From positions 2,748,542-2,812,541 of the forward strand of contig NC_015856.1 in NCBI RefSeq assembly GCF_000221045.1: 64,000 nucleotides of DNA, in the 5' to 3' direction. Within the stretch, counting starts at the first letter, position 1. The number at the start of each line of letters is the position of its first letter. This DNA is from Collimonas fungivorans Ter331 (GTDB lineage: Bacteria; Pseudomonadota; Gammaproteobacteria; Burkholderiales; Burkholderiaceae_D). The notes under the pieces are model-generated. The model did not search any database, had not been told where the DNA came from, and was given only the letters and a program-made list of their open reading frames with translations. Both the position numbers and the translations under genes were made by a program. Positions 27,050 through 36,623 of this stretch are shown piece by piece.

Positions 27050-28072
27050 TCATGCCGCTGTGGTTGCCGGCGTTGCGGGCATGGCGGGCGTGGCGGAGCC
27101 GCTGCCGGCCGCGCCCAGGGACATCAAGCGCTGCGCCATGCAGAATACGAACAGCAGCACGCCGATCACGATCTTGGTCCACCACGAACTCAGGGTGCCG
27201 TCGAATGCAATCAGGGTCTGGATCAGGCCCAGGATCAGCACGCCGGTCAGCGTGCCGGCGACGTAACCGTAACCGCCGGTCAGCAAGGTGCCGCCGATCA
27301 CCACCGCCGCGATCGCATCGAGCTCCGTGCCTTGCGCATGCAAGCCATAACCGGACAACATGTAGAACGAAAACAGGACTCCGGACAGGGCCGCGCAAAA
27401 GCCGCTGAAAGCGTAGACCATCACTTTGGTGCGTCCTACCGCCAGGCCCATCAGCAGCGCCGACTGCTCGTTGCCGCCGATGGCATAGACGGCGCGTCCG
27501 AAGCGCGTGTAATGGGCGATGTAGATAGCCAGTGCCAGCATTAGCACGGCGATCACCACGCTAGGCGAAACGAAGGCGCCGAAGATGTCTATGCGCGCCT
27601 GCGACAAAGTGACATACAGCGGCTGGTCGATGGTGATGGAATTGATGCTGATCAGGTAGCACAGGCCGCGCGCCAGGAACATCCCGGCCAGGGTCACGAT
27701 GAATGCCTGCAGCTTGAAGAAATGGATGAGCGCGCCCATCAGGGCGCCGAATGCGCTGCCGATCAGCAGCACGCAGGCGATCACCAGCAGCGGCGGCCAG
27801 TGCCACGACTGCAGCAGGTAGGCGGAAATCATGGTGGTCAGCGCCAGCACCGAGCCGACCGACAAATCGATGCCACCGGATAAGATGACAAAAGTCATGC
27901 CGATCGCAATCACCAGCAGGAAAGCGTTGTCGATCAGCAGGTTCAATACCACCTGCAAGGAGAAAAACCCGGTGTAGGCGAACGACCCCATGGCGAACAT
28001 CACGATCAGCAAGGCGACGGTCGCCAGCGAAGTGAAATAAGGCGACGACAATGACTGGCGCAAGAGTTTCAT
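27050..28072 (-). CDS. yjfF: Sugar ABC transporter permease, YjfF type
   Basis: 340 aa, about nine to ten helices, with the family signatures VILSGGIDLSVGSVLAL and GTELDAIAAVVIGGTLLTGGYG. It is the second permease of a YtfQ-YtfR-YtfT-YjfF importer, which in E. coli takes up galactofuranose. The ATG overlaps the ytfT stop (ATGA), so the two are translationally coupled and likely form a heterodimer. The C-terminal tail is Ala/Pro-rich and longer than usual. Confidence 0.88.
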   Translation of the reverse strand: MKLLRQSLSSPYFTSLATVALLIVMFAMGSFAYTGFFSLQVVLNLLIDNAFLLVIAIGMTFVILSGGIDLSVGSVLALTTMISAYLLQSWHWPPLLVIACVLLIGSAFGALMGALIHFFKLQAFIVTLAGMFLARGLCYLISINSITIDQPLYVTLSQARIDIFGAFVSPSVVIAVLMLALAIYIAHYTRFGRAVYAIGGNEQSALLMGLAVGRTKVMVYAFSGFCAALSGVLFSFYMLSGYGLHAQGTELDAIAAVVIGGTLLTGGYGYVAGTLTGVLILGLIQTLIAFDGTLSSWWTKIVIGVLLFVFCMAQRLMSLGAAGSGSATPAMPATPATTAA

Positions 28073-29211
28073 GGTTTTTTACCGTTGACAGAACGTGAGC
28101 GCGCAGCGCCGCTAGATAAGCCGACCCAGCCGCTTCCCAGGCCGCGAAACTCGGGCGATTGCGACAGGCACACGGCGAACACCACTATCGATTTCACCAC
28201 CATGTTGACCTCCGGCGGCACGCCCATCGAATAGATCGTGTAGGTCAGCGCCTGGATGATCAGGGCGCCGATAACGCTGCCCACCAGGCTGAATTTGCCG
28301 CCGGCCAGGGACGTGCCGCCCAGCGTCACCGCCAGGATCGCGTCCAGCTCCAGCAACAGGCCGGCGTTGTTGGCGTCCGCACTCTTGATGTTGGAGCTGA
28401 TCATCAGCCCGGCGACGCCGGCGCAGGCGCTGCAAAACATGTACACGAAAAAGATCAGCGCGGCGGTCCTGATACCGGCCAGCCGCGCCGCCACCGGGTT
28501 GATGCCGACCGCCTGGATGAACAGGCCGAGCGCCGTCTTGCGCATCATCAGCGCTACAATCACGAACACACCGATAGCGATGAACAAGGAAAACGGCAAC
28601 CCGAACAGATAACCGCTGCCGATATAGAAAAACGGCTTGTAATACACCGTGACGATCTGGCCGTCGGTCAGCAGTTGCGCCAGTCCGCGCCCGCCCACCA
28701 TCAGGATCAAGGTGGCGATGATCGGTTGCAGACCCAGCGTGGCGACCAGGAAGCCGTTCCACACGCCGCACAGGAGCGCCGCTCCCATGGCAGCGGCAAT
28801 TGCCCACACCATGGGGATGCGGCTTGCGTATTCCGGTATGCCGTTATGCATTTCCATGGTGCCGCCGATCAGCATCGCGGCAACCGTGCCGGAGATGGCC
28901 ACTACCGCGCCCACCGAAATGTCGATGCCGCGCGTCGCGATCACCAGCGTCATGCCAAGGGCGGTCAGTATCAAAGGTGCGGCGCGGTTGACGATGTCGA
29001 TCAGGCTGCCGTACAGATGGCCGTCTTTCCATTCAAGCCGGAAGAAACCGGGGATCATGAAAAAATCGATGAGCAACAGCAGCGCCAGCGCCGCCAGCGG
29101 CCGCAGCAAAGGGTTGCGCAGCATCACGCGCAAGCGCACTGCCAGCGACGGGCTGGTATCGCTCTGCAGCCGGGCGCCGGATAGTGGATCTGAATTCAAT
29201 GGAATACTCAT
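28069..29211 (-). CDS. ytfT: Sugar ABC transporter permease, YtfT type
   Basis: 380 aa from the ATG at 29211 that overlaps the ytfR stop by ATGA; a longer reading in this frame is spurious. Hydrophobic helices throughout, with LVIATRGIDISVGAVVAISG and [22 protein letters not shown], the two hallmark motifs of ribose/galactofuranose-type permeases. Partner of YjfF. Confidence 0.88.
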   Translation of the reverse strand: MSIPLNSDPLSGARLQSDTSPSLAVRLRVMLRNPLLRPLAALALLLLIDFFMIPGFFRLEWKDGHLYGSLIDIVNRAAPLILTALGMTLVIATRGIDISVGAVVAISGTVAAMLIGGTMEMHNGIPEYASRIPMVWAIAAAMGAALLCGVWNGFLVATLGLQPIIATLILMVGGRGLAQLLTDGQIVTVYYKPFFYIGSGYLFGLPFSLFIAIGVFVIVALMMRKTALGLFIQAVGINPVAARLAGIRTAALIFFVYMFCSACAGVAGLMISSNIKSADANNAGLLLELDAILAVTLGGTSLAGGKFSLVGSVIGALIIQALTYTIYSMGVPPEVNMVVKSIVVFAVCLSQSPEFRGLGSGWVGLSSGAARSRSVNGKKP

Positions 29212-30764
29212 TCGCACTCTCCGGCGATCACCTGCAACACCGATTCGTCGTCGAGCTGACCGCGCAGGTATTCGCCGCAGGGTTCGCGGTCGCGCAATAC
29301 CAGCATGCGGTCGCTGCAGCGCAGGACCTCGGGAATTTCGGAAGAAATGAACAGGATCGCCATGCCCTTGCTGCACAAGGCGATTACATGGTCCATGATC
29401 TCTTGCTTGGCGCGCACATCGATGCCGCGCGTCGGTTCGTCCAGGATCAGCATGGCGGGATCGGTCGCCAGCCAGCGCGCCAGCAGGGCTTTTTGCTGGT
29501 TGCCACCGGACAGGGAGCTGATGGGCGTTTCGATATCGGGGGTCTTGATGCCCAGCCATTTGACGTAATCGCTAGCGATCGCCTGCTGCCGTTTGCGCGG
29601 GATCACCCGCAGCAGGCCGGCGCGCGCCTGCAGCGCCAGGATGATGTTTTCGCGCACAGACAGTTCGAGGATTGCGCCTTCGGCTTTCCTATCTTCCGAA
29701 CAGAAACCGATGCCGGCGGCGATGGCGTCGCGTGGGGAGCTGAATCTTTCGGGCCCACTGCCGCCTTTCATTTGTATGCTGCCGCTGTCGGCCTTGTCGG
29801 CGCCGAACAGTAATCGCGCGGCCTCGGTCCGGCCCGAACCGAGCAAACCGCATAGTCCGAATACTTCACCGGCGCGGAAATCCAGGTCCAGCGGCGCGAG
29901 TATTCCTTTGCGCCCCAAGCCGCGCGCCTTCAGCACAATTTCGCCGCTGCCCGGCGCACGCACGTCTTTGTCTGCACTTGCAGCTTCCCTGCCCGCCGAC
30001 TGCAGGCCGACCATCTTGTTCACCAGTTCGAAACGGCTCAGCGCACTGGCCGGATATTCGCCTTCAAGCACGCCGTTGCGCAGCACCGTGATGCGGTCGG
30101 AAATTTCGTAAGTCTGTTCCAGGAAATGCGTCACGAACAGGATCGCCATGCCCTGCCCGCGCAGCTTGCGCAAGACATCGAACAATAGGCGCACTTCGGC
30201 CTCGTCCAGGCTGGAGGTAGGTTCGTCCAGGATCAATACCTTGGCGGAGACGCTCAGGGCGCGTGAAATCGCCACCATCTGCTGGATCGCCAGCGGATAC
30301 CTGGCCAGCGCGGCGGTCACGTCGATATGGACCTGCAAATCGCCCAGCAGGCGCTGCGCCTGCTGCTGCATGGTTTTCCAGTCGATGCGGCCAAACTTTC
30401 TTGGATAGCGGCCGATAAAAATGTTTTCAGCAACCGACAGGTTCGGGCACAGGTTGACTTCCTGGTAGACCGTGCTGATGCCGAGGTTTTGCGCGTCGTG
30501 GGTGGACGACGGCTGCACGACCTTGCCGTCGAGCCGTATTTCGCCGCTGTCAGGCGCATAGACGCCTGTCAGTACTTTAATCAGAGTGGATTTGCCTGCG
30601 CCGTTCTGTCCCATCAGCGTATGGACTTCGCCTGGATACAGCCGCAAAGCGACATCGCTCAGCGCCTTGACGCCACCGAATGCCTTGTATATGCCGTTCA
30701 GCTCCAGCGTTGGTGCAACGCCGTTCGCCGCCGGTAGGGCAGCGCCTGTTGCTGTTTTATTCAT
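29208..30764 (-). CDS. ytfR: Sugar ABC transporter ATPase, tandem domains, YtfR type
   Basis: 518 aa with two fused ATPase domains as in sugar importers. Domain 1 has Walker A GQNGAGKSTL and DEPTSSLDEAEV. Domain 2 has the degenerate Walker A LLGSGRTEAARLLFG, signature LSGGNQQKALLARWL and DEPTRGIDVRAKQEI. The degenerate second P-loop is normal in this family. The gene follows ytfQ with a 116-base gap holding a hairpin. Confidence 0.93.
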   Translation of the reverse strand: MNKTATGAALPAANGVAPTLELNGIYKAFGGVKALSDVALRLYPGEVHTLMGQNGAGKSTLIKVLTGVYAPDSGEIRLDGKVVQPSSTHDAQNLGISTVYQEVNLCPNLSVAENIFIGRYPRKFGRIDWKTMQQQAQRLLGDLQVHIDVTAALARYPLAIQQMVAISRALSVSAKVLILDEPTSSLDEAEVRLLFDVLRKLRGQGMAILFVTHFLEQTYEISDRITVLRNGVLEGEYPASALSRFELVNKMVGLQSAGREAASADKDVRAPGSGEIVLKARGLGRKGILAPLDLDFRAGEVFGLCGLLGSGRTEAARLLFGADKADSGSIQMKGGSGPERFSSPRDAIAAGIGFCSEDRKAEGAILELSVRENIILALQARAGLLRVIPRKRQQAIASDYVKWLGIKTPDIETPISSLSGGNQQKALLARWLATDPAMLILDEPTRGIDVRAKQEIMDHVIALCSKGMAILFISSEIPEVLRCSDRMLVLRDREPCGEYLRGQLDDESVLQVIAGECE

Positions 30765-30824
30765 CCTCTTGCGATCCCGAATTTCTCATGCGCAGCCATG
30801 CCGCATGACGATGCATGCCCGATG

Positions 30825-30850
30825 CGGCGGACGATTCGATTCGTCCGCCG
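30825..30850 (-). repeat. 10-bp hairpin between ytfQ and ytfR
   Basis: CGGCGGACGA (30825-30834) and TCGTCCGCCG (30841-30850) form a perfect stem with loop TTCGAT, 31 bases after the ytfQ stop. Hairpins here commonly protect the binding-protein part of the mRNA and lower downstream expression. No T tract, so it is not a simple terminator. Confidence 0.7.
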
Positions 30851-30880
30851 GCATTCGTAGAAGAGCCTAGTGCTTGTGAC

Positions 30881-31849
30881 TTAGTACTTGCGATTCGGGA
30901 ATTCCTTGGCCGCCACTTCAGCCGGAAACACGCTTTCCTCGGTCGTAATGCGCTTAGGGACGGTCTCGCCGGCGAGCACTTGCTTGGCGACCTTCATGAG
31001 CTGCGGCCCAAGCAGCGGGCTGCATTCAACCGTAACGTTGAGCTTGCCAGCCATCATCGCTTCAAATGCGCCTTTGACGCCGTCGATCGAGATCACCAGT
31101 ATGTCTTTACCTGGTTTCAGGCCGGCTTCTTCGATCGCCTGGATAGCGCCGATCGCCATGTCGTCGTTATGCGCGTACAAGACATTGATCTTCTTGCCGT
31201 CGGTCTTGAGGAAGGCTTCCATCACCTCCTTGCCCTTGGCGCGGGTGAAGTCGCCGGTTTGCGAGCGGATGACTTTCAATTTCGGATTGGCGGCGATGAT
31301 TTCGGCAAAACCGGCCTTGCGGTCGATGGCAGGAGCAGATCCGACCGTGCCTTGCAACTCAACGATGTTGATATCGCCAGCGGGCATGGTCTTGGCCCGT
31401 TCCAGCAGCCAGCGTCCGGCGCGGCGGCCTTCTTCAACGAAATCGGAACCGATGAATGTCACGTACAGTGACTTATCCTTGGCGTCGACCGCGCGGTCGG
31501 TGAGGATGACCGGGATCTTGGCGGCTTTGGCTTCACCCAGCACAGTGTCCCAACCGGACTCGACCACCGGAGAAAATGCAATGACATCAACTTTTTGCGC
31601 GATGAAGGAGCGGATCGCCTTCACCTGGTTTTCCTGCTTTTGCTGGGCGTCGGCAAACTTGAGCGTTACGCCGGCCTGTTTCGCCGCATCCTTGATCGAT
31701 GCGGTGTTCGCGGTGCGCCATTCGCTTTCGGCGCCAACCTGGGAAAAGCCCAGCACCACTGGTTTCTCGGCATAAGCGCTGCCAGCGATCCCGAATCCCA
31801 AGCCAAGGCAAAGCGCCGCACTCAATACCGTTCTGCGTGTCATTTTCAT
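30881..31849 (-). CDS. ytfQ: Periplasmic sugar-binding protein, YtfQ type
   Basis: 322 aa from the ATG at 31849 (GGAG 6 bases upstream). Signal peptide TRRTVLSAALCLGLGFGIAGSAYA. Typical start of the mature protein is EKPVVLGFSQVGAESEWR, followed by FADAQQKQENQVKAIRSFIAQKVDVIAFSPVVESGWD and VLYAHNDDMAIGAIQAIEEAG, as in galactofuranose-binding YtfQ. Binds the sugar and delivers it to YtfT-YjfF. First gene of the importer operon. Confidence 0.93.
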   Translation of the reverse strand: MKMTRRTVLSAALCLGLGFGIAGSAYAEKPVVLGFSQVGAESEWRTANTASIKDAAKQAGVTLKFADAQQKQENQVKAIRSFIAQKVDVIAFSPVVESGWDTVLGEAKAAKIPVILTDRAVDAKDKSLYVTFIGSDFVEEGRRAGRWLLERAKTMPAGDINIVELQGTVGSAPAIDRKAGFAEIIAANPKLKVIRSQTGDFTRAKGKEVMEAFLKTDGKKINVLYAHNDDMAIGAIQAIEEAGLKPGKDILVISIDGVKGAFEAMMAGKLNVTVECSPLLGPQLMKVAKQVLAGETVPKRITTEESVFPAEVAAKEFPNRKY

Positions 31850-32169
31850 TGCTGTCTCCATTTTTATGTTTGTGTTTTTAGCCAGATAAAACGTGTCAAG
31901 AGCGCGACCATCCTAGGACGGAATGCGATTATTTTCAAATGAATTATTTCTTGCCTCAGATACATGTTTAGGTATCGGCATGCCGGCGCTCTTTGCTATT
32001 GATGAATTCTGGACAAAAAAAAGCCCGCTAACTTTCGTTGCGGGCTGAATCCAAACCTTGAGAGGTGTTGGAGGAGACAGGAACACTATATCGCACTGCA
32101 GCATACGAGTCTGCTTGATTGTTGTGATACCAGATATTCATCAATCACATATTGGAACCGATGGTGAAA
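31850..32169. other. Intergenic region upstream of ytfQ
   Basis: 320 bases without a gene, AT-rich. It holds the acvB terminator (32022-32046) and must contain the ytfQ promoter on the minus strand. A candidate pair is TTGAAA and TAGGAT with a 17-base spacer near 31910-31940, but I could not confirm it. A near-palindrome around CCTAGG overlaps that candidate and might be an operator. Confidence 0.4.
32022..32046 (-). terminator. Terminator of the mprF-acvB operon
   Basis: AGCCCGC and GCGGGCT pair over 7 bp with an 11-base loop. Eight or more A residues just left of it give the U tract on the minus strand. It is 124 bases after the acvB stop. Confidence 0.85.
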
Positions 32170-33564
32170 CTACTTGCGCGCCGCATCCAGAATCAGGCCT
32201 GCCAGGCGCTCGTAGTTGCCGTCGAAATGATGGCCGCCGCTCAGCTTGAGCAGTTTGACGCGGCCGGCATCGAAGCTCGGGCAGGCGGAATCCGTTTCCG
32301 CGCTGCCGTAAATGCACATCGCCAGCCCGGCCGGCAGCTTCGCAACTTCAGGCGGGATAGGCAAACCGTCATTGCTGGAACTGACCCAATTGGTCAGGTG
32401 GAACTGGAAATCGGCCTTCTTGCCCAGTCCCATCATGGCGATCAACGGCACGGACGCCAGCGCCTTGCCCGACAGGCGGTTGCCGACAAAGGGCAAGACA
32501 TCGGCTCCCTGCGAATAACCAATCAATATCACCTTGTTTTTTTTCCAGCGCGCCATGTAGAACTGCATCAGGCGTTCCACGTCTTTCGCCGTCGATGCCG
32601 GCGTGCGGACGCTCCAGAAATAACGCAGCGAATCGATGCCGACTACCGGCACGCCGCGCTTCGACAAAGCATTCGCCACATCGCGGTCGATGCCGGCCCA
32701 GCCGCCGTCGCCGCTGATCAGAATCACCATGCTGTCGGCGTCAGGATTGCGCCCAGACGGCGCTAGCGCGGCCACCTCCACCACCGGCAAATCGGACACC
32801 GCGGCAGGCGGCGCCTGCACCGCTACCGCTTGTCTGGCATTCAGGCTGGCATAGGCCGACTTCAGCTGCGCCAATCCATCCTGGCCTGCTGCCTGGACCA
32901 GTTCGGCGCCGCCGACGCTGGCGACAAATGCGCGGGTGATACCGGCGTCGCAACGTTTCTGCGTTTGCACATCCGGCAACACGCGCCACGCGGCGGGCAG
33001 CCGGGACACCGGCAACAATTCCACGCCCTTGCCCTTCGCTACTGCCTTGAAGCGTACGCCCTCGCCTTTGCATAGCGGCTTGCGCAGGCTCAGGGCAGGA
33101 CAAAATCCAAACGAGATGGCGCCGCCGAAAATGCCTGCAGGCGCTTGCGCCAGCATCGCGTAGGCAAAGCTGGCGCCGGCGCCTTCTCCCACCAGCAGCG
33201 GCGGATAATAGCCTGGCACTTTTTCATAAGCCTGCACGAAGCGGCTCAGATTTTCCAGGTCGCCGTCGGGAAACGCGCAGTCGCCGCCATCGGCATCCAG
33301 GCTGGCGAACAATTGCGGTGTGCTGATGCCGGCCACCAAGGCACCCTGCTGGGCCAGCGCACGCGCCTTCTCGGCTGTTCCCTGGTTCCAGCCGGCATCG
33401 CCGGACAACAACAGCACGACGCCATTCGCCGGCCCCGCCGGCCTGTAGATCTCGACACTCTTGAAACGGCCGTGGCTCACGCTGTGATGTGTCTCGTCTG
33501 CACTTGCAACGCTACCGATGAAAGCCATCGCACACAGCACCAGGCAAATTATTCCTTGCTTCAT
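32170..33564 (-). CDS. acvB: AcvB/VirJ-family periplasmic hydrolase
   Basis: 464 aa with a signal peptide (KQGIICLVLCAMAFIGSVASA). Two VirJ-like alpha/beta-hydrolase halves. The first has lost its nucleophile (GEGAGAS). The second is intact with GYSQG (Ser351) and GGHHF (His445/446). In Agrobacterium AcvB hydrolyses lysyl-phosphatidylglycerol in the periplasm and is paired with the synthase LpiA. Here its ATG overlaps the mprF stop (ATGA), which supports the same pairing. A role in DNA-transfer virulence, the origin of the VirJ name, is not implied. Confidence 0.9.
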   Translation of the reverse strand: MKQGIICLVLCAMAFIGSVASADETHHSVSHGRFKSVEIYRPAGPANGVVLLLSGDAGWNQGTAEKARALAQQGALVAGISTPQLFASLDADGGDCAFPDGDLENLSRFVQAYEKVPGYYPPLLVGEGAGASFAYAMLAQAPAGIFGGAISFGFCPALSLRKPLCKGEGVRFKAVAKGKGVELLPVSRLPAAWRVLPDVQTQKRCDAGITRAFVASVGGAELVQAAGQDGLAQLKSAYASLNARQAVAVQAPPAAVSDLPVVEVAALAPSGRNPDADSMVILISGDGGWAGIDRDVANALSKRGVPVVGIDSLRYFWSVRTPASTAKDVERLMQFYMARWKKNKVILIGYSQGADVLPFVGNRLSGKALASVPLIAMMGLGKKADFQFHLTNWVSSSNDGLPIPPEVAKLPAGLAMCIYGSAETDSACPSFDAGRVKLLKLSGGHHFDGNYERLAGLILDAARK

Positions 33565-36167
33565 TTACTGATGGCTCCCTTGAGGCCGCCGCTGATCAGC
33601 GCGGCGGTATCGGTGAACGCGAACACCGGCGCCAGGCCGCCCCTGCTCACCAGGTAGCGCGCCTCCCACACCGGATCGAACTTGTCCTTGAAATTACGCA
33701 GGCCGCGGAAATTGTAGAAACGTCCGCCGTGCATGAACAGCATGCGGCCGAAGCGCTGCCAGCGCGACGCCAGCTGGTGGTCTTTCATGCCCGACATCGG
33801 CGCCATGCCCAGGCCGAAGCGCTGGTAGCCCTGTTCCTTGAAATGCAGCATCAGCTGCGAGAACAGGAATTCCATGGTGCCCGGCGGCGCATCGGGCAAC
33901 TGCCGCATCAGGTCGACGGCGGCTTCCACCCGTAACGCATCCGGACACATCAGGCTGGCAAAAGCGATGATTTTCTGCTCGCGCCGGATCACTGCGACCG
34001 GCTGCCGCAAGATATAGGCTTCATCGAAACTGCCCAATGAAAAACTCTTCTCGCGCGTGTCCTGGTCGGCCAGCCATGCATCCGAGACTACCCTCAGCTG
34101 CTCCAGCAGCGGCGGCAGCTGCTCCACCGCCAGCATCTCGAAACGCAGGCCCTCGCGTTCGGCGCGATTGACGCCATGCCGCAGATTGGCGCGGCGCGGT
34201 CCTTGCAGGCTGAACTGCTCCAGCGGCACGTAAGCCTCTTCTCCCAGTTTATAGACGCGCAAACCGGCGTCGAGATAGAGCGGCAGCGATTGCGGGCGCA
34301 CCTTGTAGAACGCGACCCGGCCGCCGTAGCCGTCGACCAGCTCGATGAAACGCCAGATCAGTTCCGACCATTCGCGCTGGTCGCCGACCGGATCGGACAA
34401 TGCTACCCAGGAGCGGTTGTGCTTGGCGAACATGATGAAGCTGTTGCCGGAGGCGGAAAACAGCAGGCTCTTGTCGCCCATGAAAGCCAGGCAGGCATCT
34501 GCCGCCGGCTGCTTGTTGACGATCTCGGCGGCGCGCTGCAGTTCTTCCTCGGCAGGAAGTTCGGCGACGCCGGTGGAACGCCGGAACAGCTGCCACAGGC
34601 CCAGCCCCAAAGCCATGATGGCCACCACCATCAAGGTCCGCATCGAACGCGGCGCGTAGTCGTCGAATGCAAATTGCCACCACATGCGATCGGCAATGTC
34701 GATATCGCGATAGGCAAACAGCAGGATCCAGCCGCAGGCCGCCAGCACGCAGGCCACCGCGATCAGCCAGCCGGGTTCGAAGGTTTGCGAAAACAGGGAC
34801 GAGCGGCGGTAAAACTGCTTGCGCGAAATCACCAGCAGCGAAGCCAGCAAGAACAGCACGATGAATTCGGAAACCGCGATGCCCTTGGGCAGCGCCAGGA
34901 TGCCGGCGATCACGGTCAGCACCAGCGATGCCCACCACGCGGCATCGAGCCGATGCAGCAGGCCGCGCGCCAGGAACAGCATCGCCAGTCCGGCGACGCT
35001 GCCGATCAGGTGCGATGCTTCCACCACAAACAAGGGCACGTGCAGCCGCAGCAGTTCTTCGGCATGGCGGGTAGCCGGCGTCACGCCCGACACCAGCAGC
35101 ATGGTGCCGGTCACCATGGTCAATGCCGTGAGCAGCCATGGCGACAGCCTCACCGCCGCGCGCGCCACCGGTGCGCCGATGCCAGAGCGCATCTCGAATG
35201 CCGCCAGCAGAATCGTCGCCAGCAGCAGCGGCAACAGGAAATAGATGGCCCGGTACAGCACCAGGGCCGCCGCGATCTTGCTGGTCGGCGCATGGTTGGC
35301 GCAAGCCAGCAGGATCACCGCTTCGAATACGCCGACGCCGCCCGGCACGTGGCTGATCACGCCTAGCGCCATCGCTATCGCATAAAACGCGACGAAGGTC
35401 GGCAAATCGATGACGCCGCTTGGCAGCAGGAACCACAAGGTGGCCGCCGCCGCACTCAGGTCCACCGCCGAAATCAGCAGCTGGCGCAAAGCCAGGCCAG
35501 CTTCCGGCAAACGCAGGTTCCAGCGCCCGAACAGCAGCAGATCGCGGCGCAGTCGGCACAGCAGGATAAAAGCGCCGACCCCGAGCAATACCAGGCAGGC
35601 CACCGCGCGCAGCAGCCAGCTCGGGATATGCGCCAGCTCCTGCACCTGGGTTGCGCCCCACAGCAAGCCGACAGCACCGAAAGTGGTCATGCCGAGGCCG
35701 AATGCACCGGCATTGAAAGCGATGGCCTGCGCCACCTGGGAAGCCTCGACGCCGCTGGCGGTGTACAAGCGCATGCGCACCGTGCCGCCAGTCAGTACGC
35801 CGAGCCCGACGGTATTGCCGAGCGCGTAGGCAATGAACGAGGTCAAGCCGATGGTCGTCCCTTTGACCTTGGCGCCGACATAACGCAAGCTGGACACATC
35901 GTAGCCGGCCAGCGACAGGTAGCTGACCGCGGTCGCCAGCATGGCCAGTAAAAGGTGGCTCAGCGGCGTATGTTTCACCGCATGCACGATGCTGCGGTAA
36001 TGCACGTCGGCAAGCAGTGCGTGCAGGGATTTAAAAACCAGCGCACCCAGCACCAGCACCACCAGCAGCGTGAGCCAGAAACGCCAGCTTACGCCCGCCT
36101 TCTGCACGGCAGGAACGGCGCCGAGCGCCGGAATATCTGTTTGCGACGAGGATGGATGACGTGCCAT
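33561..36167 (-). CDS. mprF: Lysyl-phosphatidylglycerol synthase/flippase MprF (LpiA)
   Basis: 868 aa from the ATG at 36167 (AAGG upstream). N-terminal flippase of about 14 helices including GLGVLTGGTVRMRLYTASG and HVPGGVGVFEAVILL, then a C-terminal DUF2156 aminoacyl-tRNA:PG transferase domain (FSASGNSFIMFAKHNRSWVALSDPVGD, GMAPMSGM). It transfers an amino acid, usually Lys or Ala, from tRNA to phosphatidylglycerol and flips the product, which reduces binding of cationic peptides. The amino acid cannot be read from the sequence. First gene of a two-gene operon with acvB. Confidence 0.92.
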   Translation of the reverse strand: MARHPSSSQTDIPALGAVPAVQKAGVSWRFWLTLLVVLVLGALVFKSLHALLADVHYRSIVHAVKHTPLSHLLLAMLATAVSYLSLAGYDVSSLRYVGAKVKGTTIGLTSFIAYALGNTVGLGVLTGGTVRMRLYTASGVEASQVAQAIAFNAGAFGLGMTTFGAVGLLWGATQVQELAHIPSWLLRAVACLVLLGVGAFILLCRLRRDLLLFGRWNLRLPEAGLALRQLLISAVDLSAAAATLWFLLPSGVIDLPTFVAFYAIAMALGVISHVPGGVGVFEAVILLACANHAPTSKIAAALVLYRAIYFLLPLLLATILLAAFEMRSGIGAPVARAAVRLSPWLLTALTMVTGTMLLVSGVTPATRHAEELLRLHVPLFVVEASHLIGSVAGLAMLFLARGLLHRLDAAWWASLVLTVIAGILALPKGIAVSEFIVLFLLASLLVISRKQFYRRSSLFSQTFEPGWLIAVACVLAACGWILLFAYRDIDIADRMWWQFAFDDYAPRSMRTLMVVAIMALGLGLWQLFRRSTGVAELPAEEELQRAAEIVNKQPAADACLAFMGDKSLLFSASGNSFIMFAKHNRSWVALSDPVGDQREWSELIWRFIELVDGYGGRVAFYKVRPQSLPLYLDAGLRVYKLGEEAYVPLEQFSLQGPRRANLRHGVNRAEREGLRFEMLAVEQLPPLLEQLRVVSDAWLADQDTREKSFSLGSFDEAYILRQPVAVIRREQKIIAFASLMCPDALRVEAAVDLMRQLPDAPPGTMEFLFSQLMLHFKEQGYQRFGLGMAPMSGMKDHQLASRWQRFGRMLFMHGGRFYNFRGLRNFKDKFDPVWEARYLVSRGGLAPVFAFTDTAALISGGLKGAISK

Positions 36168-36326
36168 GGAACCTTTATCATGCGACTGCCCCTTTTCGGG
36201 CGAGCCGTTGACCGCATTAACAATTCGCGTTAACAAGAGTTAAGAGCCAGTTTACAAAGCAAGGTTCGCTCCAGCAAGCAATTAAGCGATAAAGTAAGCG
36301 ATAAAGAAAACGCCGCAAAAACAAAA

Positions 36327-36358
36327 AAACCGCTTCAGCACAAGGCTGGAAGCGGTTT
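36327..36358 (-). terminator. Terminator of tRNA-Ser
   Basis: AAACCGCTTC and GAAGCGGTTT pair over 10 bp. The A run at 36323-36329 becomes a U tract on the minus strand. It lies 34 bases beyond the tRNA 3' end. Confidence 0.85.
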
Positions 36359-36391
36359 CTTGTACGTTCCGAATGGCTCGGAACATGTTCT

Positions 36392-36485
36392 TGGAGGAGG
36401 CGGTGGGAGTCGAACCCACGATACAGGTTTAAGCCCATATGCTTCCTTAGCAGGGAAGTGCCTTCGACCACTCGGCCACGCCTCC
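36392..36485 (-). tRNA. tRNA-Ser (anticodon GCT)
   Basis: Acceptor GGAGGCG pairs with CGCCTCC. The anticodon arm CTTCC-CTGCTAA-GGAAG carries GCT. A long variable arm and T arm GTGGGTTCGACTCCCAC mark a type II serine tRNA. CCA is encoded. The discriminator base reads T rather than the usual G, which is worth checking. 94 nt. Confidence 0.93.
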
Positions 36486-36623
36486 AAACTCAAAACGGCT
36501 TTTAACAACGCCGCGTCAAGGACACGAATAATAACTTTTCATGGGGCATTGGTCAATAACGCCACACTAAATTAATCGCTTTTTTCGTGATTTTTTCGTG
36601 ATTCTCTGCGCGAATCTTTACGA

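Noticed and set aside
32170-33564. Type IV secretion locus around the VirJ-like gene
   Set aside because: No virB genes nearby; the coupling to mprF explains the gene better.
36560-36605. Tandem repeat TTTTTCGTGATT near lysC as a repeat array
   Set aside because: Only two copies of the 12-base unit; likely part of a poor terminator region.
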